A stretch of 6,167 nt of DNA, from assembly GCA_964630795.1 (NCBI GenBank), contig CAZVWF010000117.1, positions 1 through 6,167 on the forward strand, given 5' to 3'. A program made the position numbers and the translations under genes. Every line of letters begins with the position of its first letter. Position 1 is the stretch's first letter. The DNA comes from SZUA-117 sp964630795 (lineage in GTDB: Bacteria; Pseudomonadota; Gammaproteobacteria; Steroidobacterales; Woeseiaceae). The notes under the pieces were generated by a model. The model was not told the DNA's origin. It ran no database searches and saw only the letters and a program-made list of their open reading frames with translations. This document shows positions 1-6,167 of the stretch, in pieces.

Positions 1-1249
1 GATTCTCACCGCCGAATTGTTGTAGCAGTCGCTGCGGCTCCAGGTGTATCAACTGGTCGAGCTCCATACCCACCAGCTTCCCGCTTTCAGCTCCGAGATG
101 GTGTTCTGCCGCCCGGTTGGCAAAAATGCAGCGGAAATTGTCATCCCCTCCTTGATTGTCACGAGCAAACCTGAGAATGCCATTGGACGAGTGTTCAACC
201 AGCGAACGTATCTGTTGTTCACTGTCGGCCAACNNNNNNNNNNGGGTGACATCACGGCAAACCACGACCATCCCCTGGTTCTGGCCGGCCGGTCCACGAA
301 GCGGCGCGCTATTCAATTCGAAGTAGCGATCCGTTTTGATTTTCAGTGTCTGCGTTAGATCACGGTCCTTGCTGTAATCAAGAATGGCCTGGGCCTCCGG
401 CACATTCTCCCAGAGCCGCTCACCGATCAGGTCGGCCTCCTCCGACTCGAGCAGGCGTTGTGCCGGCGAGTTGGCACTCACGATACGCCGCGACTTGTCC
501 AGAACGATGATCGGATCGCGCACGTGGTCAAACATCGTTTGATAAGCGAGCGGGCTGAATTCATAGACCCGCATGGCAAGGCTGGCGTACCAGTAAAGCG
601 GCAGCATCAGCACGAGGGTCAATGAAGTGAATAGAAAGTCTATCGATCCCACCCGAAACAGGGTATCCACGACACTGACCGAAAACGGCAATATCGCGCA
701 CACCACGAGAAGAACGATTTTCTTGCGATGCGCTCGTGCAATTGTGGGCAGGCGACCGACCATTGCGACCAGGGAAAAACCGAAAAGACCGTAAGCAAAA
801 GGGCCATGTACACGGCTGAACCAGAGGTTTTCGTCAGGCCCCGTAAATTGAATCTTGCCATCCGTCTCAACTACCGACCACAGCAGGTTATGCAACTCAT
901 TGGTCATCGCCAGAACGGTCGATATCACCGGAATGATGCAAAGCACTGCGATCAGAAGCGCCGGGGCCCGACCGCGCGTGAACTCACGATAAATACTGTA
1001 TAGCGCAACCGGCAGGAAGCCCGCCGAGGAAGAAATCAGGGTCCAACCGATGCCATAGATGTAAGGATCGGTGGCGTTATGGGTAAACGCGCTACCGGCC
1101 GTCATCATGCCAAGGAAGAACAGGAAATAGCTGACCGTGCTGTTGGACGAACCCATGGATGCCCGGGAAACACGAACGGAGAGCCACAGGTAGAGGACTG
1201 TGGCGACCGCAAATACGGCAGGCAAAGTTTTGTCCAACAGCTCAAACAA
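1..1249 (-). CDS. 7TM and PAS-domain sensor protein (histidine kinase or diguanylate cyclase type), 3' part outside the window
   Basis: This is a membrane signal sensor whose output domain lies beyond the window. Seen: 416 residues from a proposed TTG start, with seven hydrophobic segments at about residues 10-26, 40-56, 68-86, 97-115, 148-164, 178-195 and 204-222. The motif TNELHNLLW (116-124) before TM5 is typical of the histidine-kinase N-terminal 7TM domain. A PAS domain follows (239-335, from MFDHVRDPIIVLD to VVVCRDVT). A second PAS (about 340-416, from LADSEQQIRSLVEHSSNGI) runs off the edge. Four codons (336-339) fall in the N gap, and the frame matches on both sides. Start choice: an in-frame TGA lies at 1285-1283 and there is no ATG before TM1. 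TTG at 1249 has GGAG seven bases upstream; TTG at 1267 is the alternative. The gene follows the ligase gene after 156 bases without a clear terminator, so cotranscription is possible. Kinase and GGDEF/EAL outputs both occur with this architecture, so the output is left open. Confidence 0.85.
   Translation of the reverse strand, partial: MFELLDKTLPAVFAVATVLYLWLSVRVSRASMGSSNSTVSYFLFFLGMMTAGSAFTHNATDPYIYGIGWTLISSSAGFLPVALYSIYREFTRGRAPALLIAVLCIIPVISTVLAMTNELHNLLWSVVETDGKIQFTGPDENLWFSRVHGPFAYGLFGFSLVAMVGRLPTIARAHRKKIVLLVVCAILPFSVSVVDTLFRVGSIDFLFTSLTLVLMLPLYWYASLAMRVYEFSPLAYQTMFDHVRDPIIVLDKSRRIVSANSPAQRLLESEEADLIGERLWENVPEAQAILDYSKDRDLTQTLKIKTDRYFELNSAPLRGPAGQNQGMVVVCRDVTXXXXLADSEQQIRSLVEHSSNGILRFARDNQGGDDNFRCIFANRAAEHHLGAESGKLVGMELDQLIHLEPQRLLQQFGGEN
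234..243. other. Assembly gap (10 Ns) inside the sensor gene
   Basis: Ten undetermined bases lie at the junction between the two PAS domains. On the minus strand the frame before the gap ends in RDVT and the frame after it resumes with LADSEQQIRSL. This is the normal join of one PAS domain to the next (DVT followed by about four residues, often ERKR-like, then a helix). Ten Ns keep the frame, so the gap size is probably about right and the gene is probably intact here. Confidence 0.97.
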
Positions 1250-1256
1250 TTTCCGG

Positions 1257-1260
1257 CTCC
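1257..1260 (-). promoter_or_regulatory. Ribosome binding site supporting a TTG start for the sensor gene
   Basis: GGAG on the minus strand, seven bases before TTG at 1249. It decides between two in-frame TTG codons: the one at 1267 has only a weak GAAG upstream. The frame has no ATG ahead of the first membrane segment and is closed by TGA at 1285-1283. Confidence 0.5.
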
Positions 1261-1405
1261 GCTTCAACGCAATGTCTTCAGGTCATTGCGATCACCATGG
1301 TAGCGGGGAGGCCTTAGTAAACACTGCGACTCACGCCGCATAACGGCCCAAAAAATTGAGTACTGATTCACGGTTTGAGGCACCGAACGGCCTGCTGGTG
1401 GCGTG

Positions 1406-2542
1406 TTAAAGGCCCTCGGCCGTATCGGCGATGAGCGTGTCCACGACCGCGCTCAGGGCCGCTTCGCGGGAATTGCCGGCAGCCACCGACAGTTCGTGAG
1501 CCTTGAGTTGCCGGTGTGCACTGGTGCCGCGGCTCAGGATATCGCGGACAGAGGCCACTTCAGCTTCGCAGTCCAACGCTCGCGCGTCTTCGTAGGTCAA
1601 CTCGAGAATATCGTTCAGTAGCTCTTCGAAAGGTACGATGGATCCCTTCGCGAAATCGATCAGCCCCTCATCGAAGCTGTAGCGCATGGCACGCCAGCGA
1701 TTTTCATGAACGAGCATGGGGCTATAGGTACGCCAACGCTGATTGTTCAGGCGGAGTCGATAAAGCATGCGCATGATACACACGAGCAGCGCGGCCAGCG
1801 CGATAGCGTCATCGAGACGCGTACAAACGTCCATGATGCGCGTTTCGAGTGTCGGGAAACGACCGCTGGGGCGAAGGTCCCACCAGATCTTGGTCGAATC
1901 CTGTATGACGCCGGCATTGATCAGGATGTCAACATGCCGCTGGTATTCCGCGTAGCTCTGGAATTTCTCGGGCAACCCCGTCCTCGGCAGCGCGTCAAAA
2001 ATCGTCAGGCGATAACTCTTGAGCCCGGTGTCGCCGCCGCCCCAGAACGGCGACGAGCAGGACAGTGCGAGCAAATGCGGCAGAAAATAGGCGGCCTGGT
2101 TCATCAGGTCGATTCGCAATGCGTCATCATTAATACCGACATGTACATGCATTCCGCAGATGACCATCCGGCGCGCGGCTGCCTGCATCTCCGCCGTCAG
2201 GGATTCGTAGCGATCCTTGCGGGTGTGCTTTTGTTCGGACCACAGACTGAACGGATGCGTCGAGCTGGCAATCGGCGCAAGACCATGTCGACCGGTTACC
2301 TCGATAATACTCTTGCGCAGCCGGGCGAGGTCTTCCCGCGCCTCCTGCACATTTGCGCAGACCTTCGTGCCGATTTCGATCTGTGACTGCAACAACTCCG
2401 TCGTCACCTGGCCGCCCAGCAACTCCTCGCATTCGCTGATCAACGATGCGGGTGGATCGACAACCAAGCTGCGCGTTTCCTTATCGACGAGAAGATACTC
2501 CTCCTCCACGCCGATCGTGAATGGCGGATCGTTACGGGTCAT
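1406..2542 (-). CDS. YbdK-type carboxylate-amine ligase (glutamate-cysteine ligase GCS2 family)
   Basis: An ATP-dependent ligase that joins a carboxylate to an amine; E. coli YbdK, the reference member, has weak glutamate-cysteine ligase activity. Seen: 378 residues, the usual full length for the family. Motifs are GVEEEY (11-16), ELLQSQIEI (49-57), CGMHVHVG (129-136), SSPFWGG (163-169), WWDLRPSGRFPTLETR (220-235), ENRWRAMRY (280-288) and RGTSAHRQL (338-346). The Glu and His residues in these blocks are the expected metal, ATP and substrate positions of the glutamine-synthetase-like fold. No signal peptide is seen, so it should be cytoplasmic. The ATG overlaps the stop of the upstream hydrolase by one base and has a strong AGGAGGT seven bases before it, so coupled translation and a shared pathway are likely. 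Biosynthesis of glutathione (gamma-glutamylcysteine) is possible, but the substrate is not established for this subfamily, so no gene symbol is given. Confidence 0.93.
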   Translation of the reverse strand: MTRNDPPFTIGVEEEYLLVDKETRSLVVDPPASLISECEELLGGQVTTELLQSQIEIGTKVCANVQEAREDLARLRKSIIEVTGRHGLAPIASSTHPFSLWSEQKHTRKDRYESLTAEMQAAARRMVICGMHVHVGINDDALRIDLMNQAAYFLPHLLALSCSSPFWGGGDTGLKSYRLTIFDALPRTGLPEKFQSYAEYQRHVDILINAGVIQDSTKIWWDLRPSGRFPTLETRIMDVCTRLDDAIALAALLVCIMRMLYRLRLNNQRWRTYSPMLVHENRWRAMRYSFDEGLIDFAKGSIVPFEELLNDILELTYEDARALDCEAEVASVRDILSRGTSAHRQLKAHELSVAAGNSREAALSAVVDTLIADTAEGL

Positions 2543-3366
2543 CAGACAGACCTCCTCGAATTGATATCTACAGGCTGGACACGAGCCGGCAGCGATGCGA
2601 GCAGCGGTTGCATGACCTCGGCGATCCTCTCTACGCCGTCGGCGTGATGAATCAGGTCCTGGCGAATTTCGATGCCAACATGCGACAGGTTGGCCCCTTC
2701 TGCATGCGTATCAATCGTGTAATCCTGCGGCGCCTTTCCTGAGTAGGGTTCGTTGTCGCCAACGAGGTACCCCGCCTCCTGCAGTTCATTAATCAATATC
2801 TCTGCGGTAACCCGGTCTTTGTCCCAGAGAATCCCCATCTCCAGGGTTCGCGCCTCACCGTTCAGGACCGGTGCAAAACTGTGTATGGCAATAAAGACCG
2901 GATTGATTCCCACCCCCTGCAGACGCGCCAGCTCTGCATCGATGGCGCGATGATAGGGATGATAAATCTCGTTGGCGCGCAGTTCCTTGTCTTCCCGGTG
3001 TAATCGGCGATTGCCGGGAATCACAACGCCGTCGCCAAACTCGAGGAAGGCGCCCGGATCCATGAGCTGACGGTTGCAGTCGACGATCAATCGCGAATAC
3101 TCGCAAAGAACAGTCGTTACACCCAGGCGCTCGGCAAGTGTCCGCGTCAGTGCACCCGCGCCGATATCGAGTGCCAGGTGACACCGGCGGGCGAAGGGAT
3201 CGAGCCCCATCGTGCCAAGCGCACGGGGAAAGCGTCGACTTGCATGATCACAGACCAGGAAGACCGGGGAAACGGCGTCGGGATTGAGAACGACAAACGG
3301 TGACGGCTCATCGTCAGCCAACAGCTTGTTCGGCAGAGCCGGATTGTCAGTGCCTTCTTCGGGCAT
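2542..3366 (-). CDS. N-formylglutamate amidohydrolase family protein (COG3931 type)
   Basis: A predicted metal-dependent amidohydrolase. HutG, the named relative, hydrolyses N-formyl-L-glutamate to glutamate and formate in histidine degradation. Seen: 274 residues with VCDHASRRFP (38-47), HLALDIGAG (63-71), EYSRLIVDCNRQ (89-100), IHSFAPVLNG (161-170), PYSGK (207-211), a His at 221 and GIEIRQDLI (231-239). These are the conserved Asp/His/Glu/Arg blocks of the family (PF05013). The ATG is the only good start: an in-frame TAG lies at 3390-3388 and the next Met (53) is inside the domain. Its Shine-Dalgarno is weak. There is no signal peptide. The gene's last base is shared with the ligase ATG (TGATG). 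No other hut gene is in the window, so a role in histidine degradation is not supported here. A deacylase or amidase acting on the ligase product, or on a related N-acyl amino acid, is an inference. Confidence 0.9.
   Translation of the reverse strand: MPEEGTDNPALPNKLLADDEPSPFVVLNPDAVSPVFLVCDHASRRFPRALGTMGLDPFARRCHLALDIGAGALTRTLAERLGVTTVLCEYSRLIVDCNRQLMDPGAFLEFGDGVVIPGNRRLHREDKELRANEIYHPYHRAIDAELARLQGVGINPVFIAIHSFAPVLNGEARTLEMGILWDKDRVTAEILINELQEAGYLVGDNEPYSGKAPQDYTIDTHAEGANLSHVGIEIRQDLIHHADGVERIAEVMQPLLASLPARVQPVDINSRRSV
2550..2556 (-). promoter_or_regulatory. Strong Shine-Dalgarno for the YbdK-type ligase
   Basis: AGGAGGT on the minus strand, seven bases before the ATG at 2542, inside the last codons of the upstream hydrolase gene. 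It fixes the ligase start and allows independent initiation in addition to coupling through the TGATG overlap. Confidence 0.85.
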
Positions 3367-3521
3367 ACACGATCTGGTAACAGGTTCCTAGTCGGTGAGT
3401 GTACCGCAAGGAGGGCGAGCGGTGCCGCCCGCGATTGAGATCTGTCGTCCAGGCAAGTTGCAAGGTCGAGGCATCATTAATCCAGGCAATCATTCGTCCG
3501 ACATCCGGTTGGCACAGGCAC

Positions 3522-3545
3522 AAAAACCGGGCAAAGCCCGGTTTT
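3522..3545 (-). terminator. Rho-independent terminator after the lipoprotein gene
   Basis: A perfect 10-bp inverted repeat (AAAACCGGGC / GCCCGGTTTT) with a 3-base loop. Read on the minus strand it is a GC-rich stem followed by five Ts, 33 bases past the lipoprotein stop codon. It separates the metallopeptidase/lipoprotein unit from the hydrolase/ligase unit, which must therefore have its own promoter in the next 150 bases or so. The plus-strand reading has four Ts, but no plus-strand gene ends here. Confidence 0.9.
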
Positions 3546-3577
3546 CCTTGGTTTATCGTGATGACAATACCTAGTCG

Positions 3578-4144
3578 TCAGTTCGACTCCTGCGCCGGCA
3601 TGGATATAACAGCCTCTCCGTCGGGCCCCTCGACCACATTCATGGGCGATTCCGCGCGTTCCGGTGCGCTACCGACATTGATCGGAATCGCCATCGAACG
3701 AATCATGGCACCGCGCGGCGTTTGTATTTCGGCAGACACATTGACGTACAGGCGTCCTTCCCGTTGCGGCACGACTGACAGTTGCCGGACCGCGCCACTC
3801 GATACGTCTGTAATCTCAAGGTGCTCGACCTGACCGTCCTGGAACATGAGCGCGCTCTGGTCCGTGATGCTGTAGTGCACATTGACCGGGCCCTGCGAGG
3901 AACCGATGGACACATTAATGAGCACAGGGTTGCCAACAATCGGGCTGCCCACGACCTGATAGCTCATGATAATCGGCGCCTGTGGCTTGCCGGGTGAAGC
4001 ACCATCCAGGTTTGGCATCGGCTTGCCGGCAACAGGCTCCGGCGTCACCGGCGCCTGCATTGCGGTCTCTTCGCTCTGACCACAAGCGGATAACGCTATG
4101 ACCGACACTACCAATGGCAGGAGGAATTTTTTCATACTGTTCAT
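3578..4144 (-). CDS. Small outer-membrane-type lipoprotein of unknown function
   Basis: I do not recognise the family. Seen: 188 residues with a lipoprotein signal (Lys-Lys, hydrophobic stretch 7-20, lipobox VIALSAC with Cys at 21). Gly rather than Asp follows the Cys, which fits sorting to the outer membrane in gammaproteobacteria. A Pro/Gly-rich linker (about 30-58, with PVTPEP and KPMPNLDG) leads to a region of alternating hydrophobic strands (about 59-165, from PIIMSYQVVGSPIVG to IPINVG) that looks like a beta-sandwich or Ig-like fold. The C-terminal tail is acidic. The mature part has no Cys besides the lipid anchor. The chosen ATG follows AGGTGA by four bases; Met 4 (4135) is a possible alternative and keeps the same lipobox. 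It starts 33 bases after the metallopeptidase stop, with a terminator just downstream, so the two are probably cotranscribed. A role as accessory protein or anchor for that enzyme is only inferred. Confidence 0.85.
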   Translation of the reverse strand: MNSMKKFLLPLVVSVIALSACGQSEETAMQAPVTPEPVAGKPMPNLDGASPGKPQAPIIMSYQVVGSPIVGNPVLINVSIGSSQGPVNVHYSITDQSALMFQDGQVEHLEITDVSSGAVRQLSVVPQREGRLYVNVSAEIQTPRGAMIRSMAIPINVGSAPERAESPMNVVEGPDGEAVISMPAQESN

Positions 4145-4148
4145 GTCA

Positions 4149-4154
4149 TCACCT
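4149..4154 (-). promoter_or_regulatory. Ribosome binding site of the lipoprotein gene
   Basis: AGGTGA on the minus strand, four bases before ATG 4144 and 13 before the alternative ATG 4135. The short spacing to the first is slightly tight, but it favours the longer form. Confidence 0.5.
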
Positions 4155-4177
4155 GTCGTAAATTCTGTCGGTTGCGA

Positions 4178-6167
4178 TCAGTTCGCCGTAAAGTCGAAAC
4201 ACACTTGCTCGGGATAATCGACCGGCGAGTCGGTATCGGCATGACGATAGTCATTGATATCGATGACGTAGTCACCTGCCGCGAGCCAGCCATTCGTCGT
4301 CGATACCTCGCTGTTGGGCTCGCAACTGAACCCCGTCCAGAACAACTGACCATCGCGCCATACCTGGTAGTCCGGGTCGCTGTGCTCGCTATTTTCCGGG
4401 TCATCAAGGTCTGCTTCACAATCGAAACCGTTTGAGGGCTGCGACGGTGCCGGATTCGCGGTCATCGTAAAGGTAACGACGCTATTTGAGGGAATGTTCA
4501 GTCGCAGGTATCGATGTTCTGACAGCTTGTTGCCATCTCGATCGGGATCGAATTGCGCATTCACACAGATATTGGTCGTTTGTCCTAATGTGATGTCCGT
4601 ATACACCGGGAGTACATCCGGTGGCGTACCCGGGTCATCATTTATTTCACTACTCCCATGGATATCGACATTCGAATTAATGTTGTGATCTGTCAGCAAG
4701 GCATCAATCAGGGCCGTATCACCCGGGTTCTGCTGCTTCAGGTAGGTGGCGAATGTGAAGATGCTGGTGAATGCAGGTGTTGTCACCTGGGGACCGGTCA
4801 TGACATCAAGAATGGGCCCGAACCCTATGCTACCCGTGTCGACACCATCGGTATCCGTGTCCCAGAGATCGTAGAGAATCTCGAACACCGAGACCTCGTC
4901 GTACCAGCCCTCGTTATTGGTCGGTTCTTCCTCCAGATCGACACCGAATCCGCTCTGGTTGTTGCCAAACCACGCGGTATCGCAATAGACCGGATCATCG
5001 AGCACCATGCCGGACAACGCATTGGCGAATCCCTCCCCGAACGCGACGCGTTTGTCCAGGAGATCAGAACCGATGAAATGGCTGCCACCGATGCTGTCCG
5101 AGCGCGAAAGATTATCTTCCAGGTAATGGCCCCATTCGTGAACGACCACATGGTCGTCAAACTCCTCGGTATCCGAGCCATCCATGCCCAAAAGAAACAG
5201 CTGGCTCTGGCCATTGTAAAAAGATGTCGGCAGATCACCAGCGTCAATATCCGTGGGGCTCGTCGCCTTATTGTCGACGCTCCAGAATGCGTCGAGCGGC
5301 GGGAAGGTCGCATTCGGCATATCCGTTGCAACAAAGAGCGTCGCGCTGTAAATCGAATCCAGGATCGCAAACGGCGCAGCAGCCCTCGGCCCCGTGTAGC
5401 TGCTGCCGCCCCACCCCGTCGGTGCCGTTAAGTCCAGCGACTGCGGTGAGGTGCCACTGTCGAAGGTACTGGAGTCCATCGCATAAATCGGTCGTTGATC
5501 GAGTGGCGGCGCACCATTACTGGTATCGACGTTATTGCGGACCTGCACATCCCATGACAGGTTGCCGACGCGAATCGACTCTGCGAGGACCCGGATGATT
5601 ACGTCCGTCGAAGGATCTGCGGTAACCGAATACTGGCCCAGGTCATCGGAAACATCTGTGTCCAGAACCGTCCTGCCAACCGCATCGAGCAGCTGCACGG
5701 TAGCCTGGCGAATCGGTCGCATTTGAATAGCGCCAAAATCCAATCCGAGGCAAGCGTTCTTCGGTGGCGGAAATTCGTACTGCAGTGTGCCGGAAATCGT
5801 CACAGGGCCGGCACTTTCCTGAACGAGAATGTTCACCGAATCGGTCGTTGACAACCCACCCGGATCCGATGCCGTCAATTCAAACGTCAGTTCCTCCGGA
5901 CTGCCAGCGGTAACGTCTGGCGCGGTAAAGCTCGCTGCCGCAGCGTCTGGTGTATCGAGCGTCACCACAGTCCCCGCGGTTTGCACCCACATGTAGGTTA
6001 TAGGGTCACCATTTGCATCGGTTGCCGAACCCGACAAGTTGACCTCGGTCATTTCCTGGACCGTCTGGTCAGCGCCCGCATTGGCCACCGGCGCTGCCGG
6101 CGCCGGAGGTGGTGGAGGAGGAGGTGGTGGAGGCGGCGGCGGGGGGCCCCCCCCCCCACCCCCACCC
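4178..6167 (-). CDS. PKD-domain zinc metallopeptidase, probable lipoprotein, N-terminus outside the window
   Basis: A probable surface or secreted gluzincin-type peptidase. The frame stays open to the window edge, giving 662 visible residues. The GTG at 6088 is not a credible start because it sits in the first conserved words of a PKD-like domain (VANAGADQTV). Numbering from that Val: PKD-like domain 1-92; carboxypeptidase-regulatory-like beta domain about 97-170 (ATVQLLDAVGRTVLDT, DDLGQYSV); peptidase core about 235-470 with HEWGH at 317-321 and GEGFAN at 351-356, where Glu 352 is the likely third zinc ligand; and a C-terminal beta domain about 490-636. The HEXXH plus GEG-aromatic spacing recalls M36 fungalysins, but I cannot assign a family. 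Six Cys (113, 369, 508, 557, 589, 630) and a strongly acidic composition fit an extracellular protein. Ahead of the PKD domain are Pro and Gly runs like those that follow the lipobox Cys in many gammaproteobacterial lipoproteins, so only a signal peptide may be missing. The substrate is unknown. Confidence 0.82.
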   Translation of the reverse strand, partial: GGGGGGGPPPPPPPPPPPPPPAPAAPVANAGADQTVQEMTEVNLSGSATDANGDPITYMWVQTAGTVVTLDTPDAAAASFTAPDVTAGSPEELTFELTASDPGGLSTTDSVNILVQESAGPVTISGTLQYEFPPPKNACLGLDFGAIQMRPIRQATVQLLDAVGRTVLDTDVSDDLGQYSVTADPSTDVIIRVLAESIRVGNLSWDVQVRNNVDTSNGAPPLDQRPIYAMDSSTFDSGTSPQSLDLTAPTGWGGSSYTGPRAAAPFAILDSIYSATLFVATDMPNATFPPLDAFWSVDNKATSPTDIDAGDLPTSFYNGQSQLFLLGMDGSDTEEFDDHVVVHEWGHYLEDNLSRSDSIGGSHFIGSDLLDKRVAFGEGFANALSGMVLDDPVYCDTAWFGNNQSGFGVDLEEEPTNNEGWYDEVSVFEILYDLWDTDTDGVDTGSIGFGPILDVMTGPQVTTPAFTSIFTFATYLKQQNPGDTALIDALLTDHNINSNVDIHGSSEINDDPGTPPDVLPVYTDITLGQTTNICVNAQFDPDRDGNKLSEHRYLRLNIPSNSVVTFTMTANPAPSQPSNGFDCEADLDDPENSEHSDPDYQVWRDGQLFWTGFSCEPNSEVSTTNGWLAAGDYVIDINDYRHADTDSPVDYPEQVCFDFTAN
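6104..6167. repeat. Low-complexity GGN/CCN tract encoding a Gly run then a Pro run
   Basis: On the minus strand, in frame with the metallopeptidase, this tract encodes at least seven Gly codons (6166-6146) followed by fourteen Pro codons (6145-6104), then Ala/Pro residues. At the Gly/Pro switch the DNA is nearly self-complementary (GGGGGGCCCCCC at 6141-6152). It may be a genuine lipoprotein linker or partly an assembly or sequencing error at a contig end, since long homopolymers of C or G are often misread. Confidence 0.7.

Noticed and set aside
1268..1405. Possible terminator between the ligase and sensor genes
   Set aside because: There is a run of six Ts on the minus strand, but only 4-bp stems nearby (CGGT/ACCG, GCCG/CGGC) and none positioned directly before the T run.
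1706..2386. A 226-codon open frame on the plus strand
   Set aside because: It lies entirely opposite the YbdK-type ligase, whose family motifs are clear. The composition (many Arg, Gln and His) is typical of a reverse-complement shadow.
3367..3521. Possible sigma-70 promoter for the hydrolase/ligase unit
   Set aside because: A promoter is expected here because a terminator lies upstream. Candidates such as TTGCAA with a 17-base spacer to TCTCAA, or TACACT near 3400, each match only half to two thirds of the consensus and lack a good partner box. I cannot pick one honestly.
3399..3833. A 144-codon plus-strand frame covering the intergenic region and the end of the lipoprotein gene
   Set aside because: It runs through the terminator hairpin and antisense to the lipoprotein, and has no recognisable domain or ribosome binding site.
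4658..5431. A 257-codon open frame on the plus strand
   Set aside because: It is antisense to the core of the metallopeptidase, whose minus-strand frame shows recognisable domains and HEXXH. The plus frame has no motif, no sensible hydrophobic pattern and no supporting start signal; such shadows are common opposite GC-rich genes.
6146..6167. G-quadruplex-forming tract on the minus strand
   Set aside because: The G runs would satisfy a simple G4 pattern, but they are explained by Gly codons, and possibly by contig-end error. Nothing suggests a regulatory role.

Overview
The window reads as chromosomal DNA of a Gram-negative bacterium, probably a marine or environmental gammaproteobacterium. 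The reasons are moderate-to-high GC (judged by eye), a lipobox lipoprotein, a second probable Gly-rich lipoprotein linker, and a 7TM/PAS sensor protein. This placement is an inference, not a marker-based assignment. A block of exactly 10 Ns (234-243) and a low-complexity G/C tract at the right edge suggest a draft or metagenomic contig. All five genes lie on the minus strand, so transcription runs from right to left.

Right part (about 6167 to 3520): an envelope or secreted unit. A large protein, truncated at its N-terminus by the window edge, has in order a Gly-run/Pro-run linker, a PKD-like domain, a carboxypeptidase-regulatory-like beta domain, a zinc-metallopeptidase core (HEWGH plus a downstream GEGFA glutamate) and a Cys-containing C-terminal beta domain. 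A 188-residue lipoprotein of unknown function begins 33 nt after it. A strong rho-independent terminator at 3522-3545 closes the unit.

Middle part (3366 to 1406): a translationally coupled pair. A COG3931-type N-formylglutamate amidohydrolase overlaps by one base a YbdK-type (GCS2, COG2170) carboxylate-amine ligase that has its own strong Shine-Dalgarno. A hydrolase and an amide-forming ligase made together suggest metabolism of a glutamyl or related amide, but the true substrate cannot be read from the sequence.

Left part (1249 to 1): the N-terminal part of a sensor protein with seven membrane segments (histidine-kinase 7TM type) and two PAS domains. It is cut off by the window start before any output domain, and it contains the N gap, across which the reading frame is kept. 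There is no gene-free stretch over 300 bases. I saw no RNA gene, CRISPR array, insertion sequence or prophage feature. I found no clear evidence of a novel system. The most interesting items are the hydrolase/ligase pair and the PKD metallopeptidase with its lipoprotein neighbour.
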